Shown here: positions 7,378-14,545 of the stretch, in pieces | Layout of the letters: each line of letters opens with the position of its first letter | How positions within the stretch are numbered: the first letter of the stretch is position 1 | Position numbers and translations under genes: made by a program | Source of the DNA: a virus | IMG/VR virus record: IMGVR_UViG_3300012189_000039 | Coordinates: 1 to 22,553 of that record | DNA length: 22,553 nucleotides | Reading direction: 5' to 3' (one strand) | Notes under the pieces: model-generated | The model's database searches: none | Told to the model about the DNA's origin: nothing | Seen by the model: the letters and a program-made list of their open reading frames with translations, nothing else

Positions 7378-9175
7378 CTTGACCTCCGGGTTGTTGTTTC
7401 ATTGGATCGGGGACGAGTCTATCTACCTCTTCGTGACCAAAGTTCTTGAGAATCTTCTTCATGAGTAGGTTCGACGCGACGATGACTTCCTTGAAGTAGC
7501 TCTGAACCTGCGGTGGCGTCATTACATTCTGCATCGAACCGAGCAAGCTCGCGACCATTTGGTAATGGCGAGCCATTATTTGGCTAAGCATTACATCATT
7601 TTGCTTCTCAACCTCTTTGTTTACAGACGCGGTCGAAGAGTAACAAGGAAGGCCAATTTCCTTACGAGTTATCGCCGTGATTGCATCTTTGATACTAGCC
7701 GCCTTCGCTCCAAAGAGTTTCAGTCGTGCTTCGTGGAACTTGCTTCCTTCGCCAAAAACGCCATACTGATAAGTAACAAGCCTCATCAATCGAGTATGGG
7801 AGTCGCGCATATCAGAGATGTTCAAGTCCTTGCGTGAGTTGCCTTCCTGCATCACCGAGAGAGTACCCATCGCAGAGTAGATACCACGCTTCCCCGGAGC
7901 TCCCGCTCCCATACCTTGTTGAGGCGGACTTACTCCCGAGCGCCGCTCCGCGAGTTCGAGCAGCATACGAAGCTCATCGAGGTTAATTTGACTAACATCG
8001 CCGTGAGCCAAGGCTTCGATTTCACCTTCGTCAGCAGGCAACATCGCTGATGGGTAAATACGATAGCCTTGATGCAGTTTAGAGTCAGGATGTACACGCC
8101 ATACGCGAGTGTTTGCGACAGTTTGGTTATCGCGGTAGCCATTATAGGTTTCAGAGGCGCCCTCCTGGAACATCCAAAGCATCTCGGCGAAGCCGTAGCC
8201 CGGATACATATCGTCGCGATGAGCCATGCGCGCGCCGACGAACCATTCTTTTTGAAAGTTGTCGTAGACAACACGTAGAAGCTTGTCGCTCTTTTCGTGA
8301 TACGTCGCTATCAAACGAGGAGCGAAGCTTTCGTCGTTGTAACGCCACGTGACGTAACATTCCCAAATGTCCCACTCTTCGTGACCGTATGAACCTATAG
8401 TCTTGGCTCCGAGTGTCTCTTCTTTCTCTGTCTGCTCGTTGGTTGCGAAGGTCCGATCCGGAACCTTCAAAACTTCCTCGACGGTAGTACGACTGTAAAC
8501 GTCGGAGAACTTTCGTTCTTCAATCTCGTAACGAGTCATAATACGCTTGTGGATTTTGATATCCATATCCTCAAGACGCTTCGCCGCAATCGGGAAGTAA
8601 AAGCCACTGAACGGAAGTTTCTCTGGCCGCGGGCCTTCGTAGATAGTCTTATTGAGGAAATCGCGTGGCTTCCCAGTTCCGTCACCGCCTGGGATAAGAA
8701 AGTCGCGTGTTTTGTTTTCCCATGGCGTTTTGAATGTAATCATCCCATACTTGATACACTCACGGTAGCCTTCGTTGTAAACCCGGTAAAGGTCCAGCTC
8801 TTCAGGCTCCAAACAGACATACTGCATATACTCTTCGTAGGCTTCCTTGAGCTTGTCTGACTCGGTCCCGAAGTCGCCTAAGACTTTAGCATAGACAATA
8901 GGATCGGTTTTGAAGATACCGGCCATTATCTGAGCGTGGAGAGTGTCAGTATGAATCGCGATGAGCGGAATGACAAGATTCGAAGCATTCTGGAACGGGA
9001 ACTGTCGTTGCTCCTCACGAGGCCGTGCTTCATACGCCGCTCTCCACTTTACGACCTTCTCTTCGTAGAGCTCCTTCATCGAATCCTTAAGCTCACGAAC
9101 GCGCTTCTTCAAATACTTACGAAGAGCCTCGTCCTTCTCCGTGGAGAGTTTCGCGACAATGAGTTGTTCGGCCAT
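7295..9175 (-). CDS. Portal protein
   Basis: 626 residues, a usual portal length. The N-terminal helix-rich part is followed by FPFQNASNLVIPLIAIHTDTL, the conserved early segment of P22-like portals in which a Trp/Phe-Asn-Asn-style loop precedes helices of the wing. A central ALAHGDVSQINLDELRMLLE stretch and a long helical C-terminal region follow, ending in a Gly/Gln/Ser-rich flexible tail. The twelve-subunit portal ring is the DNA gate that docks the terminase and later the neck. The flexible tail is encoded by the stretch that also encodes the start of the next gene in a different frame. The gene lies after the terminase genes and before scaffold and capsid, in canonical order. Confidence 0.88.
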   Translation of the reverse strand: MAEQLIVAKLSTEKDEALRKYLKKRVRELKDSMKELYEEKVVKWRAAYEARPREEQRQFPFQNASNLVIPLIAIHTDTLHAQIMAGIFKTDPIVYAKVLGDFGTESDKLKEAYEEYMQYVCLEPEELDLYRVYNEGYRECIKYGMITFKTPWENKTRDFLIPGGDGTGKPRDFLNKTIYEGPRPEKLPFSGFYFPIAAKRLEDMDIKIHKRIMTRYEIEERKFSDVYSRTTVEEVLKVPDRTFATNEQTEKEETLGAKTIGSYGHEEWDIWECYVTWRYNDESFAPRLIATYHEKSDKLLRVVYDNFQKEWFVGARMAHRDDMYPGYGFAEMLWMFQEGASETYNGYRDNQTVANTRVWRVHPDSKLHQGYRIYPSAMLPADEGEIEALAHGDVSQINLDELRMLLELAERRSGVSPPQQGMGAGAPGKRGIYSAMGTLSVMQEGNSRKDLNISDMRDSHTRLMRLVTYQYGVFGEGSKFHEARLKLFGAKAASIKDAITAITRKEIGLPCYSSTASVNKEVEKQNDVMLSQIMARHYQMVASLLGSMQNVMTPPQVQSYFKEVIVASNLLMKKILKNFGHEEVDRLVPDPMKQQPGGQGGNQSASGTQPQPDSNVAGGGGGQRLQ

Positions 9176-9181
9176 CTTCGA

Positions 9182-9352
9182 TTAAAGAGCCAAAAGAGCC
9201 TTGATATCGTCTTTGTTCTTCAAATCCTGAGCGTCAGCTGCAGCGACGATCTGGTCGGTCGTCATACCAGCTTGTCCCTTAATCCACTTAATCATCGCAA
9301 TGGCTTCGTCTACAACAGTAAGTGCAAGTGAGACTGCGACATTAGGGTCCAT
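9182..9352 (-). CDS. 56-residue small protein
   Basis: ATG at 9350-9352 with AAAGGAG upstream; the start shares one base with the stop of the lipoprotein gene (TAATG). The protein is MDPNVAVSLALTVVDEAIAM followed by an amphipathic helix and an Asp/Lys-rich end (KNKDDIKALLAL). The first helix is moderately hydrophobic but broken by charges, so it is probably not a membrane anchor. Gene packing and SD support it. The portal start follows within 6 nt. Function unknown. Confidence 0.65.
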   Translation of the reverse strand: MDPNVAVSLALTVVDEAIAMIKWIKGQAGMTTDQIVAAADAQDLKNKDDIKALLAL

Positions 9353-9786
9353 TACTTTGCTCCTTTCGCGCTCTGAACCGCAAGACCGATACCATTGATA
9401 GCAGTCTCGACGGCCTTGAGATAGTTCTGAACCACAATGTTCCCAATTACCGGAGCTGAATTCTGCGCGCAGGAAACAAAACTATTGGCTATTGGAAGGA
9501 AAGCCGTCGCTCCTGCCGCACCGGAGTTGTGTACATTGACAGCCGCCCGACGAAACGTCATATTGCAGTCTGTAACGATTGTCAGATAAGATGCGACCGT
9601 CGCCTTGGCCGAGTCGTTGATGGTCCCATTCGCGTAGTATGCGGTCGTAATCTTGATAGCCGAGCTTACAGCCTGAGACACGTCGGCTGAGCCTTGTATA
9701 GCCGCTCGGTAGGGGTCTTTGGGACAGCCACTACTTTGTAAGACTAGAAATAGTAGGAACGACAGAACCACCACTTTGCGAACCAT
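9352..9786 (-). CDS. Putative phage lipoprotein
   Basis: 144 residues from the ATG at 9786, chosen for GGAGGAGG upstream; the reading from 9837 adds residues that do not fit a signal peptide. The N-terminus is MVRK, a hydrophobic run VVVLSFLLFLVLQ, then SSGC with Cys21, which is a slightly weak lipobox (Ser at -3). The mature part is an Ala/Val/Ser-rich helical chain with two later Cys. It would be attached to an envelope membrane. It overlaps the holin-like gene upstream by 56 nt. Candidate roles are an Rz1-like spanin component or superinfection exclusion; I cannot choose between them. Confidence 0.7.
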   Translation of the reverse strand: MVRKVVVLSFLLFLVLQSSGCPKDPYRAAIQGSADVSQAVSSAIKITTAYYANGTINDSAKATVASYLTIVTDCNMTFRRAAVNVHNSGAAGATAFLPIANSFVSCAQNSAPVIGNIVVQNYLKAVETAINGIGLAVQSAKGAK

Positions 9787-9988
9787 TCGTACCTCCTCCA
9801 AGTTTTGAAGAAAACGCACGTGCGAAATTCGATGCAAAAGTGTTCAGAAATTTGAAAAGCCAGATGTAGAATAGACCAGAGCCGGACAACGGAGCAGGCA
9901 TCGCGCCGACAGCAGCGCTGAATAACATATAGCTTACCAAAGGTGCGACTGTTGGGTGATTCGTGTAGAGTTGAATGAACCAATTCAT
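9731..9988 (-). CDS. 85-residue membrane protein, holin-like candidate
   Basis: ATG at 9988 with AAGGAG upstream. The chain opens with an amphipathic start (MNWFIQLYTNHPTVAPLV), then hydrophobic stretches YMLFSAAVGAMPA and FYIWLFKFLNTFASNF, then a flexible Gly/Ser tail. Two short membrane segments in a small late protein next to a lipoprotein gene suggest a holin or pore-type lysis protein. The second segment is only moderately hydrophobic, so a virion-associated membrane-active role is an alternative. The last 56 nt overlap the lipoprotein gene in another frame. Confidence 0.7.
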   Translation of the reverse strand: MNWFIQLYTNHPTVAPLVSYMLFSAAVGAMPAPLSGSGLFYIWLFKFLNTFASNFARAFSSKLGGGTNGSQSGGSVVPTISSLTK

Positions 9989-10016
9989 TGTAGCTCCTTA
10001 CAAACTCTTACCGAGC

Positions 10017-10364
10017 TTAGCTCTGAGTTGCTGTCAAACCACTCGGTGCAGTTGGCAGCACGAATGTGTCCGTGTAGGTCACCGCCGAAACCGGAGTTGC
10101 TGGACTAATCTTGGTGTAGGGTCCACCACTTACAGTCCCTCGATAAATATTATATCCAGCAACCGTACTAGTCGATGCCAACCAATTTAGTGTACAAATG
10201 TGCTTGCCTTGAGTAAACACACACGATGCTTGGTTGGAGAAGACTGATTCAAATCCGCTCGAATCTTGTGCGGTAACAACATAGAAAAACGAAGGTCCCG
10301 TCTGCGCACGAGAGGTTCCTGTAAATAGCAAAAGCAGAGGTAGTAAAAGAAAAAGACGTTTCAC
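10017..10364 (-). CDS. Exported small FN3-like protein
   Basis: 115 residues starting with GTG at 10364, with AGGAAG upstream; the start overlaps the stop of the preceding 42-codon gene. Residues 1-20 (MKRLFLLLPLLLLFTGTSRA) are a clear Sec signal peptide with a likely cut before QTG. The mature part has the fibronectin type III strand pattern LNWLASTSTVAGYNIYRGT followed by GGPYTKI and VTYTDTFV. Such exported FN3 domains usually mediate adhesion or carbohydrate contact. As with the protein encoded at 3174-4154, export is surprising for a packaging and head block. Host envelope action or a role as a soluble decoy is possible. Confidence 0.78.
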   Translation of the reverse strand: MKRLFLLLPLLLLFTGTSRAQTGPSFFYVVTAQDSSGFESVFSNQASCVFTQGKHICTLNWLASTSTVAGYNIYRGTVSGGPYTKISPATPVSAVTYTDTFVLPTAPSGLTATQS

Positions 10365-10489
10365 GTTTTACTTCCTTTCTTATTCGGCTTAAAACCTGTC
10401 GATGCTATACAGACTGCCCAAGGGTTAACTCGTTTACCTTGACGTTTTGACTTCACTTTGCGTACGCAGTCCATCAGTTTCTTCGGCAT
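10361..10489 (-). CDS. 42-residue basic protein linked to terminase
   Basis: The ATG at 10487-10489 shares a base with the terminase stop (TAATG), and the TGA overlaps the GTG of the next gene (GTGA). The product is MPKKLMDCVRKVKSKRQG, then NPWAVCIASTGFKPNKKGS, highly basic with two Cys. Short proteins of the pattern 'CVxKVKxK...NPWAVCxAS' are common near packaging genes in unrelated phages, which supports it as real. Their role is not established to my knowledge; nucleic-acid binding is suggested by charge. Confidence 0.75.
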   Translation of the reverse strand: MPKKLMDCVRKVKSKRQGKRVNPWAVCIASTGFKPNKKGSKT

Positions 10490-12174
10490 TAGTGAATCTC
10501 TATAGAGTACGGTTGATTAACCCGTTGAGCTCCTCGTTGGTTCGCGAGCAAGCTCTGGAGATAAGACTCATAGCGCTGAGGCGTCTTAATGAGTTGTGGC
10601 ATATACGCCAGTCCATCGAGTATATCCACGAACCTACCCTTTGGGAAAGTAGTATACTCTCCCAAGAAATCTTGAAATTTCCTTTGAGTATAAAATCGCC
10701 CAGATTCGAAGATAGGGGAGAGAACGTTGCGTATTCTCCATTCCTTCTTACGAGTAAGCTCACCATCTGGACCCTCGACTTCTCCCTTGAGTTCCACGAT
10801 TTGACAACGTTGTCCTTTGAGTTGAGCAAGCTTCGTGAGGTAATGTCCTATGTATTTTTGAGCCGCGATAGTCTCAAGACCGACCTTGGTCAACTTCCAC
10901 TTCGCCATAGTTTCAAGGATTTGGTTGTAGAACTCATCGTAGGACGCTGCCTTAGCCCAACAATCGAGGTGGTAGTAGTTCCCACCCGAAGACTCACCAA
11001 CTACGTTGATAGAATGCCGACAACGACCCATTCCTTGATTGCCTGAGTGATTCGGATCGACTGTCATTCCCACGCGCAAGTGCTCGCGTGGGAAATCTTT
11101 GATGACCACCCCATCACGAACCTCGTGACGAATCATCGTCTTGAAACCGTTCTGCTCGCTCGGTTCTTCAATAACGAAGTGGTTGAGCCATTGTTCCTTG
11201 AAGTCGGCATTCTCAGGAGCGGCGGGGTTGTTTAGGAATTGACAGGAGAAATGATACGAACCGAGACGCTTGCGCCATCTGTCGAGCTTTTCAGCACTGA
11301 ATTCCTCAGGGAAGATAGGTGTATCGGAGGGGTGCTCAGGACAGCAGCCGCCTAAAGCTCCGTGGAACACGATATTGAACCAAGGCTCATGCTCCCTTAT
11401 GTGTGAGTTTAAGTCGGTGTAGGACCAACGATTACCGACGATAAACTCGTCGTTTTCGTGAGTCGCAGAGTCTGGATTCTCGAACGCGCCTACGAGTAGT
11501 TGGTGGTACTCAATAGTCTTCTCCATGATGGAGATAGACTCAATAGCCTTACGACCAACGAGGTCGTCCTGAACTAGCAAACCGTTGTAGTGCCGAGACT
11601 GAAGTGCACCGCCCACGCCCAAGAAGTCGAAGGTGCCTTCGCCATGTGAAGCTGCGCCCGGCGTCCGTTTATGATGCAACGAGTAGTTCGACCAAGTACA
11701 CGACGAGTCGGGGATGATTTCCGGGAAGAGGACTCTAAAGATAGCATTAGAGCCATAATGTCCGCTGATACGACTGCCCAGTTTGGCTGCGTTCGTAATG
11801 TTTTCACAGACGAGGAGGTTGCGTGAGTCACGGCGATGCATCCTTTTCATAAAAGATATAAACTCATCTTCGTAACCAAGGACTCGGAAGTAATCCTCGT
11901 CCTGGCTGTTAAAAGGAAGAGCGCGCCAGATTGGGTAGGATTCTGAGCAGATTGTCGATTTGAAGTGGTCGCGTGGGTACTCGAAGAGGTGTTTTAGATG
12001 GTCGCACTCTAAACTCAGACACCAAGAGCGGTGAAGGTGGTCGGTGAGGCGTTTTCTACGAAGCGTGTTTTTGGTGAAATAGAAAAGCGAGCCAAGCGCG
12101 TTGATTCGCATCTTGGCTATCTTAACGTCGTGACTGTCAACCGACGCTATTTGAATTGGAACGAAGCGTTGCAA
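10489..12174 (-). CDS. terL: Terminase large subunit (ATPase plus nuclease)
   Basis: 561 residues if translation starts at the TTG at 12174; neither this nor the ATG at 12111 has a good SD, so the start is uncertain. The ATPase half has the Walker A variant PRDHFKST (residues 67-74), with R and K in the terminase-type positions, and Walker B LLVQDD (199-204). The nuclease half has Asp373 in VGMTVDPNHSG, Glu434 in VGLETIAAQK and Asp517/Asp520 in FVDILDG, the acidic cluster of RNase H-like terminase nucleases. The enzyme drives DNA into the prohead through the portal and cuts concatemers. It follows the small terminase candidate and one disordered protein. Confidence 0.92.
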   Translation of the reverse strand: MQRFVPIQIASVDSHDVKIAKMRINALGSLFYFTKNTLRRKRLTDHLHRSWCLSLECDHLKHLFEYPRDHFKSTICSESYPIWRALPFNSQDEDYFRVLGYEDEFISFMKRMHRRDSRNLLVCENITNAAKLGSRISGHYGSNAIFRVLFPEIIPDSSCTWSNYSLHHKRTPGAASHGEGTFDFLGVGGALQSRHYNGLLVQDDLVGRKAIESISIMEKTIEYHQLLVGAFENPDSATHENDEFIVGNRWSYTDLNSHIREHEPWFNIVFHGALGGCCPEHPSDTPIFPEEFSAEKLDRWRKRLGSYHFSCQFLNNPAAPENADFKEQWLNHFVIEEPSEQNGFKTMIRHEVRDGVVIKDFPREHLRVGMTVDPNHSGNQGMGRCRHSINVVGESSGGNYYHLDCWAKAASYDEFYNQILETMAKWKLTKVGLETIAAQKYIGHYLTKLAQLKGQRCQIVELKGEVEGPDGELTRKKEWRIRNVLSPIFESGRFYTQRKFQDFLGEYTTFPKGRFVDILDGLAYMPQLIKTPQRYESYLQSLLANQRGAQRVNQPYSIEIH

Positions 12175-12195
12175 TTTGAGTAGACAGGGGGCTGA

Positions 12196-12531
12196 CTACT
12201 TCTTCTGAGTACCTCCTGAACCTTCGGTGTTTGCGTCGTGACCAGCTTCGCTCTTGCCAACTTCCTTACCCGAAGCACAACGGTTGACATCGTTTTTGCT
12301 TCGCTGCGCAAGCCTCCCCGCAGGCGGGCGAGCGGGGATGGTGTTGAATCCCGACTTGTTGTTCGTGTTTGAGTGGCGTTCGGCAAACGAGGGAATACTG
12401 TCGCTGGAGAAGGAATCGGTGATTGGGTACTCTGGTCTGGAGGCTTGCCTATTGGACTCCTTCGACGGATGGCCTCTGCCGTGTTTGGACTTGGGAGGGC
12501 TTCCGCTTGGTGAAGTAAAAGAGCCGGCCAT
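12196..12531 (-). CDS. Disordered Ser/Arg/Gly-rich protein between terminase genes
   Basis: 111 residues of low-complexity, polar sequence (GSFTSPSGSPPKSKHGRGH and similar) with almost no hydrophobic clusters, so probably unfolded. The start shares its A with the stop of the small terminase gene (TAATG), the junction type used throughout this arm, which favours it over the plus-strand reading of the same DNA. A GC-rich segment near 12316-12338 holds an imperfect inverted repeat (CCCGC...GCGGG). Function unknown; a flexible linker or RNA/DNA-binding accessory of packaging is conceivable. Confidence 0.6.
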   Translation of the reverse strand: MAGSFTSPSGSPPKSKHGRGHPSKESNRQASRPEYPITDSFSSDSIPSFAERHSNTNNKSGFNTIPARPPAGRLAQRSKNDVNRCASGKEVGKSEAGHDANTEGSGGTQKK

Positions 12532-13022
12532 TAGTTCACCACCTTCTTCTCTGTCTCAGCGTACGTAGACGCAATCTTATTGCCCTCTTGCGCCGCAGCC
12601 TCGATAACCTCTGCTGGGATTCCTGGCGCGACCGATTCATCGGAACGGGACTCGACGAGGCTTCTATCAGGGTCACGATTAAGTATCTCTTTCGCAGCAA
12701 GCATCGCTGCTTTTAAGTCACGGCGTTGTGTCACAGTATCCACCAAAGCCCGCAGAGCAGCGGGTACGGCTTGCCTCATTTCTTGATGAATAGCTTCAAT
12801 CTTACCGGCGAGCGCACGATCCATTGCTGACAGATGCCCATTCAGGTACGCGGCCTCTTCCTCGATATACTCAGGCGTCGCGAGAATCTGGGCGAGGCCA
12901 GACGAGGACATACCAAGCATCTTTTGAATCTTCGTATCCGAGATTCCCGCAACGCGCCATCGTACGATTTGCGGAATCTTGATGTTAGTCTTCGAATACG
13001 AAGTTGGTTTAAGTCCAGCCAT
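12531..13022 (-). CDS. terS: Terminase small subunit candidate
   Basis: 163 residues from the ATG at 13022, which shares a base with the preceding stop (TAATG); an upstream reading to 13094 lies within that gene. The N-terminal part IVRWRVAGISDTKIQKMLGM is a helix-turn-helix of the 'LxxxGxSxxxIAxxLGxS' type found in small terminases, followed by ILATPEYIEEEA, also typical. The middle is an Ala-rich coiled-coil oligomerisation region (MRQAVPAALRALVDTVTQRR) and the end is charged. Small terminases form rings that recognise the packaging site. The position just upstream of the large subunit supports the call. Confidence 0.8.
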   Translation of the reverse strand: MAGLKPTSYSKTNIKIPQIVRWRVAGISDTKIQKMLGMSSSGLAQILATPEYIEEEAAYLNGHLSAMDRALAGKIEAIHQEMRQAVPAALRALVDTVTQRRDLKAAMLAAKEILNRDPDRSLVESRSDESVAPGIPAEVIEAAAQEGNKIASTYAETEKKVVN

Positions 13023-13234
13023 TATCCATTCGTCCCGTAAACTCCATGCCAAGTCGTCTGACCGACCTCGACCTTGAACTTCTGGCTTCCACACTCACAA
13101 GGAATCTTGAGCCACCATTGGTCGCCTTCGATTCGTTCCCACAAGGCGACTCGTCCGCAGACCGAACACTTGAATGGCGAGGCCGAAGCATTGTCGCCAA
13201 GGAAGTCGGTCCGGTAGAGCTCTAGCGCGGCCAT
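13022..13234 (-). CDS. Zinc-ribbon protein, 70 aa
   Basis: CSVC (residues 23-26) and CEC (46-48) form a likely zinc ribbon, with Trp and Arg between (GRVALWERIEGDQWWL). Length and layout resemble one-domain zinc ribbons that sit at the head of phage packaging operons. The start is 5 nt after the stop of the upstream gene and the stop runs into the terminase small-subunit start. It may help in DNA or nuclease recognition near the packaging site, though this is inference. Confidence 0.72.
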   Translation of the reverse strand: MAALELYRTDFLGDNASASPFKCSVCGRVALWERIEGDQWWLKIPCECGSQKFKVEVGQTTWHGVYGTNG

Positions 13235-13239
13235 TGAAC

Positions 13240-13401
13240 CTACTTTGCTGAGGCCGCGGCTGGTGGGGCCTTCTGCTTCGCTTCGAACTCTTTGATCTCT
13301 GTCGACGTATGAGTGTCGCAGTAGACCTTGGTCTTACCTTGCCAATCATCTCTGTGGGAACCCTGCTTGCAGAGCGCACAACAAACTTCGACGTTTGCCA
13401 T
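13240..13401 (-). CDS. Small Cys/His protein, first gene of the late arm
   Basis: 53 residues from the ATG at 13399-13401, with GAGGTG 8-9 nt upstream. The motif CCALC (residues 7-11) paired with YCDTH (27-31) gives a CxxC...CxxH zinc site; an Ala-rich end follows. It is the first frame after the promoter at 13451-13479, leaving a leader of roughly 40 nt. The competing frame at 13095-13379 gives an Arg-rich chain without motifs. Function unknown. Confidence 0.7.
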   Translation of the reverse strand: MANVEVCCALCKQGSHRDDWQGKTKVYCDTHTSTEIKEFEAKQKAPPAAASAK

Positions 13402-13450
13402 ATCGATTCACCTCAACGAAGTTGATACACCCTCTCTACAACCGTTTGCG

Positions 13451-13479
13451 ATATTACCATAGGCGGTGGCAAATGTCAA
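13451..13479 (-). promoter_or_regulatory. Late-arm sigma70-type promoter
   Basis: On the minus strand TTGACA (13474-13479) and TAATAT (13451-13456) are separated by exactly 17 bp. This is close to the bacterial housekeeping consensus. It points into the packaging and head arm, and the first gene starts about 50 bp downstream of the -10 box. It is the best promoter match on the minus strand that I found. Confidence 0.75.
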
Positions 13480-13563
13480 GCGCGTAACCCAAACAAAACA
13501 CGCAAGTTACAAGAAAAAACAACGACTCCCTTCTACTCAGCGGCTTCGCCACAACGACACAAC

Positions 13564-13580
13564 TGTTAACTTTGTTAATG
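13564..13580. promoter_or_regulatory. Dyad site, imperfect copy of TGTTA-N7-TAACA
   Basis: TGTTA (13564-13568), 7 nt, then TAATG (13576-13580), two mismatches in the right arm. The spacer ACTTTGT resembles the spacers at 161 (ACTTTAG) and 5728 (ACTTTTG). It lies in the divergent control region about 85 bp upstream of the late promoter, so it could bind the same regulator. Confidence 0.45.
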
Positions 13581-13884
13581 ATAGTATCTTCGATGTAGGA
13601 AACCGAGAAAATTTTTTGCGGAGGTAAGACTCGTACTCGACCTCGTACTCGTTTTTAGCCCCCACCCCTCCCGCCTGCGGCGACCGTGCGTAGCACGCGA
13701 ACACTATATACGACAGTAGCGGTAGGCTTGCTGTGGTGAACGACTCGCTCGGTGTTACGAGTAGCGTCGTCGGCATAGCAATGAACGTAATATAGACCAC
13801 GACTGTCGACAAACGCACTATCACTAGGCTCGTTGTGTGTCGTATAGTAACTCAACACGCGCTATTGCGCAGAGGAGAATGACT

Positions 13885-14187
13885 ATGACACAGAATGGGA
13901 CAAGTGTGCAAGAGATGGTCAACGACGGCGTAGACTCTAACGCGCATCTCATCGTTGAGATATCGCAAGCGTCTTACGACGCGCTGACCGAAGTTGTAAA
14001 CCGTGCGACCGACCGTGGTCTTGAGTCTTCGTTTGAACACTGGCTCAATGACGCGGTCAAGACGGGTGCGACAGCGCGACTTCGAACTTGGAACGACCGC
14101 GACGTTGTTACTCTATATAAACAAGCCGCATCGGGAAACGACAAGGCGAAAGCCAAACTCGCGAAGATGCTAGGCATCACGAAGTAG
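13885..14187 (+). CDS. First right-arm gene; possible ribbon-helix-helix-like protein
   Basis: 100 residues from the ATG at 13885, which has AGGAG 8 nt upstream; the ATG two codons earlier is too close to that SD. The sequence has one short strand-like piece (HLIVEIS), a helix (QASYDALTEVVNRATDRG) and a second helix (SFEHWLNDAVKTG), the order of a ribbon-helix-helix DNA-binding domain. A basic and helical C-terminus follows (AKAKLAKMLGITK). As the gene next to the control region it is a candidate regulator of the arms. The fold assignment is tentative. Confidence 0.6.
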   Translation: MTQNGTSVQEMVNDGVDSNAHLIVEISQASYDALTEVVNRATDRGLESSFEHWLNDAVKTGATARLRTWNDRDVVTLYKQAASGNDKAKAKLAKMLGITK

Positions 14188-14545
14188 TTTGTCACACCGA
14201 AGGTGCGAAGCACAGCGAGTCTTGTGATGGTGCGTTGAGTCGGTGTGGAGCACTTGTGTACATTGTAATAGTGTACACACTACCCCCGACCCCTGTCGTC
14301 ATCGAGTGTGTATATATTATTATTTATGTACACACACATCAACGTCAGGGGAAGAGACTGGTGTGTACAGATATCCTTTGTACACAAGTGCTACGCAAGT
14401 GTCAGGAGCAACCTTCGGTGTGTTGTCTGTCAAGACGTTCGCAGAACGTTGTAGACAGCGAAGGCGAAGCTTAAGTGGTAGGTACGCCCACAAGCCGACA
14501 CAAGATGGACTCAACGCACTATCGTTGTATTCAGTGAGGCACTCA
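14188..14545. other. Gene-free, highly structured region (inverted-repeat cluster)
   Basis: 358 nt between the first right-arm gene and a 31-codon gene. It contains a large nested dyad (14249-14392), a 12-bp perfect inverted pair flanking it (14193-14204 with 14411-14422), a hairpin at 14427-14458 with arms CTGTC-ACGTTC and GAACGT-GACAG, a hairpin at 14469-14495 (GCTT-GTGG with CCAC-AAGC), and a GTGC-gaa-GCAC mini-hairpin near 14203-14213. Frames crossing it have Cys/His-rich, non-protein-like translations and no SD. It may be a replication origin, a structured RNA or a binding array. Confidence 0.7.
14249..14392. repeat. 144-bp nested dyad on a single axis with five TGTACA sites
   Basis: Outer arms AGCACTTGTGTACA (14249-14262) and 14379-14392 are perfect complements. 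Inside, on the same centre (between 14320 and 14321), GTACACAC (14273-14280) pairs with 14361-14368, CCCCTG (14290-14295) with 14346-14351, and GTGTGTATATA (14306-14316) with 14325-14335 with one wobble, around the AT-only loop TTATTATT. Internal gaps are the same length on both sides (10 and 10, 9 and 9, 10 and 9-10). TGTACA occurs at 14257, 14272, 14327, 14364 and 14379, four of them as mirror pairs. Confidence 0.9.

Larger units (their letters stand above)
13402..13884. other. Divergent control region without convincing genes
   Basis: 483 nt between the two arms. From left to right it holds the late promoter (13451-13479), a dyad site (13564-13580), an A/T run (AAAATTTTTT near 13608), a 10-bp direct repeat CTCGTACTCG at 13630-13639 and 13642-13651, and a short hairpin CGTGC-gta-GCACG near 13684-13696. 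A weak TATAGT near 13847 could be a -10 box for the right arm, but no good -35 box is seen. Open frames here have no SD and no protein-like composition. This is the natural place for a transcription switch. Confidence 0.65.

Noticed and set aside
10423-10438. GGTTAACTCGTTTACC as a further dyad site
   Set aside because: Arms do not match TGTTA/TAACA at the right spacing, and it is within the 42-codon gene.
10447-11046. Plus-strand frame of 199 codons
   Set aside because: It is the complement of the terminase nuclease domain, which has all expected catalytic residues.
12254-12568. Plus-strand open frame of 104 codons opposite the terminase region
   Set aside because: The minus-strand frame at 12196-12531 fits the TAATG coupling of its neighbours; this one lies on the wrong strand for the arm and has no SD.
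13095-13379. Arg-rich minus-strand frame of 94 codons
   Set aside because: Overlaps two zinc-site genes (13022-13234, 13240-13401) that have conserved motifs and coupled starts; its composition is typical of an out-of-frame reading.
13489-13506. CAAACAAAACACGCAAG as a fourth copy of the shared promoter block
   Set aside because: Only the AAACAAA-CAC core is similar, and no -35 and -10 boxes follow on the plus strand.
13537-13824. Minus-strand frame of 95 codons in the divergent region
   Set aside because: Ends upstream of the late promoter, has no SD and no sensible domain pattern.
14243-14545. Long plus-strand frame through the inverted repeats
   Set aside because: No SD at the start and a Cys/His/Thr-rich translation over stems; only its last 31 codons (14546-14641) look like a gene.
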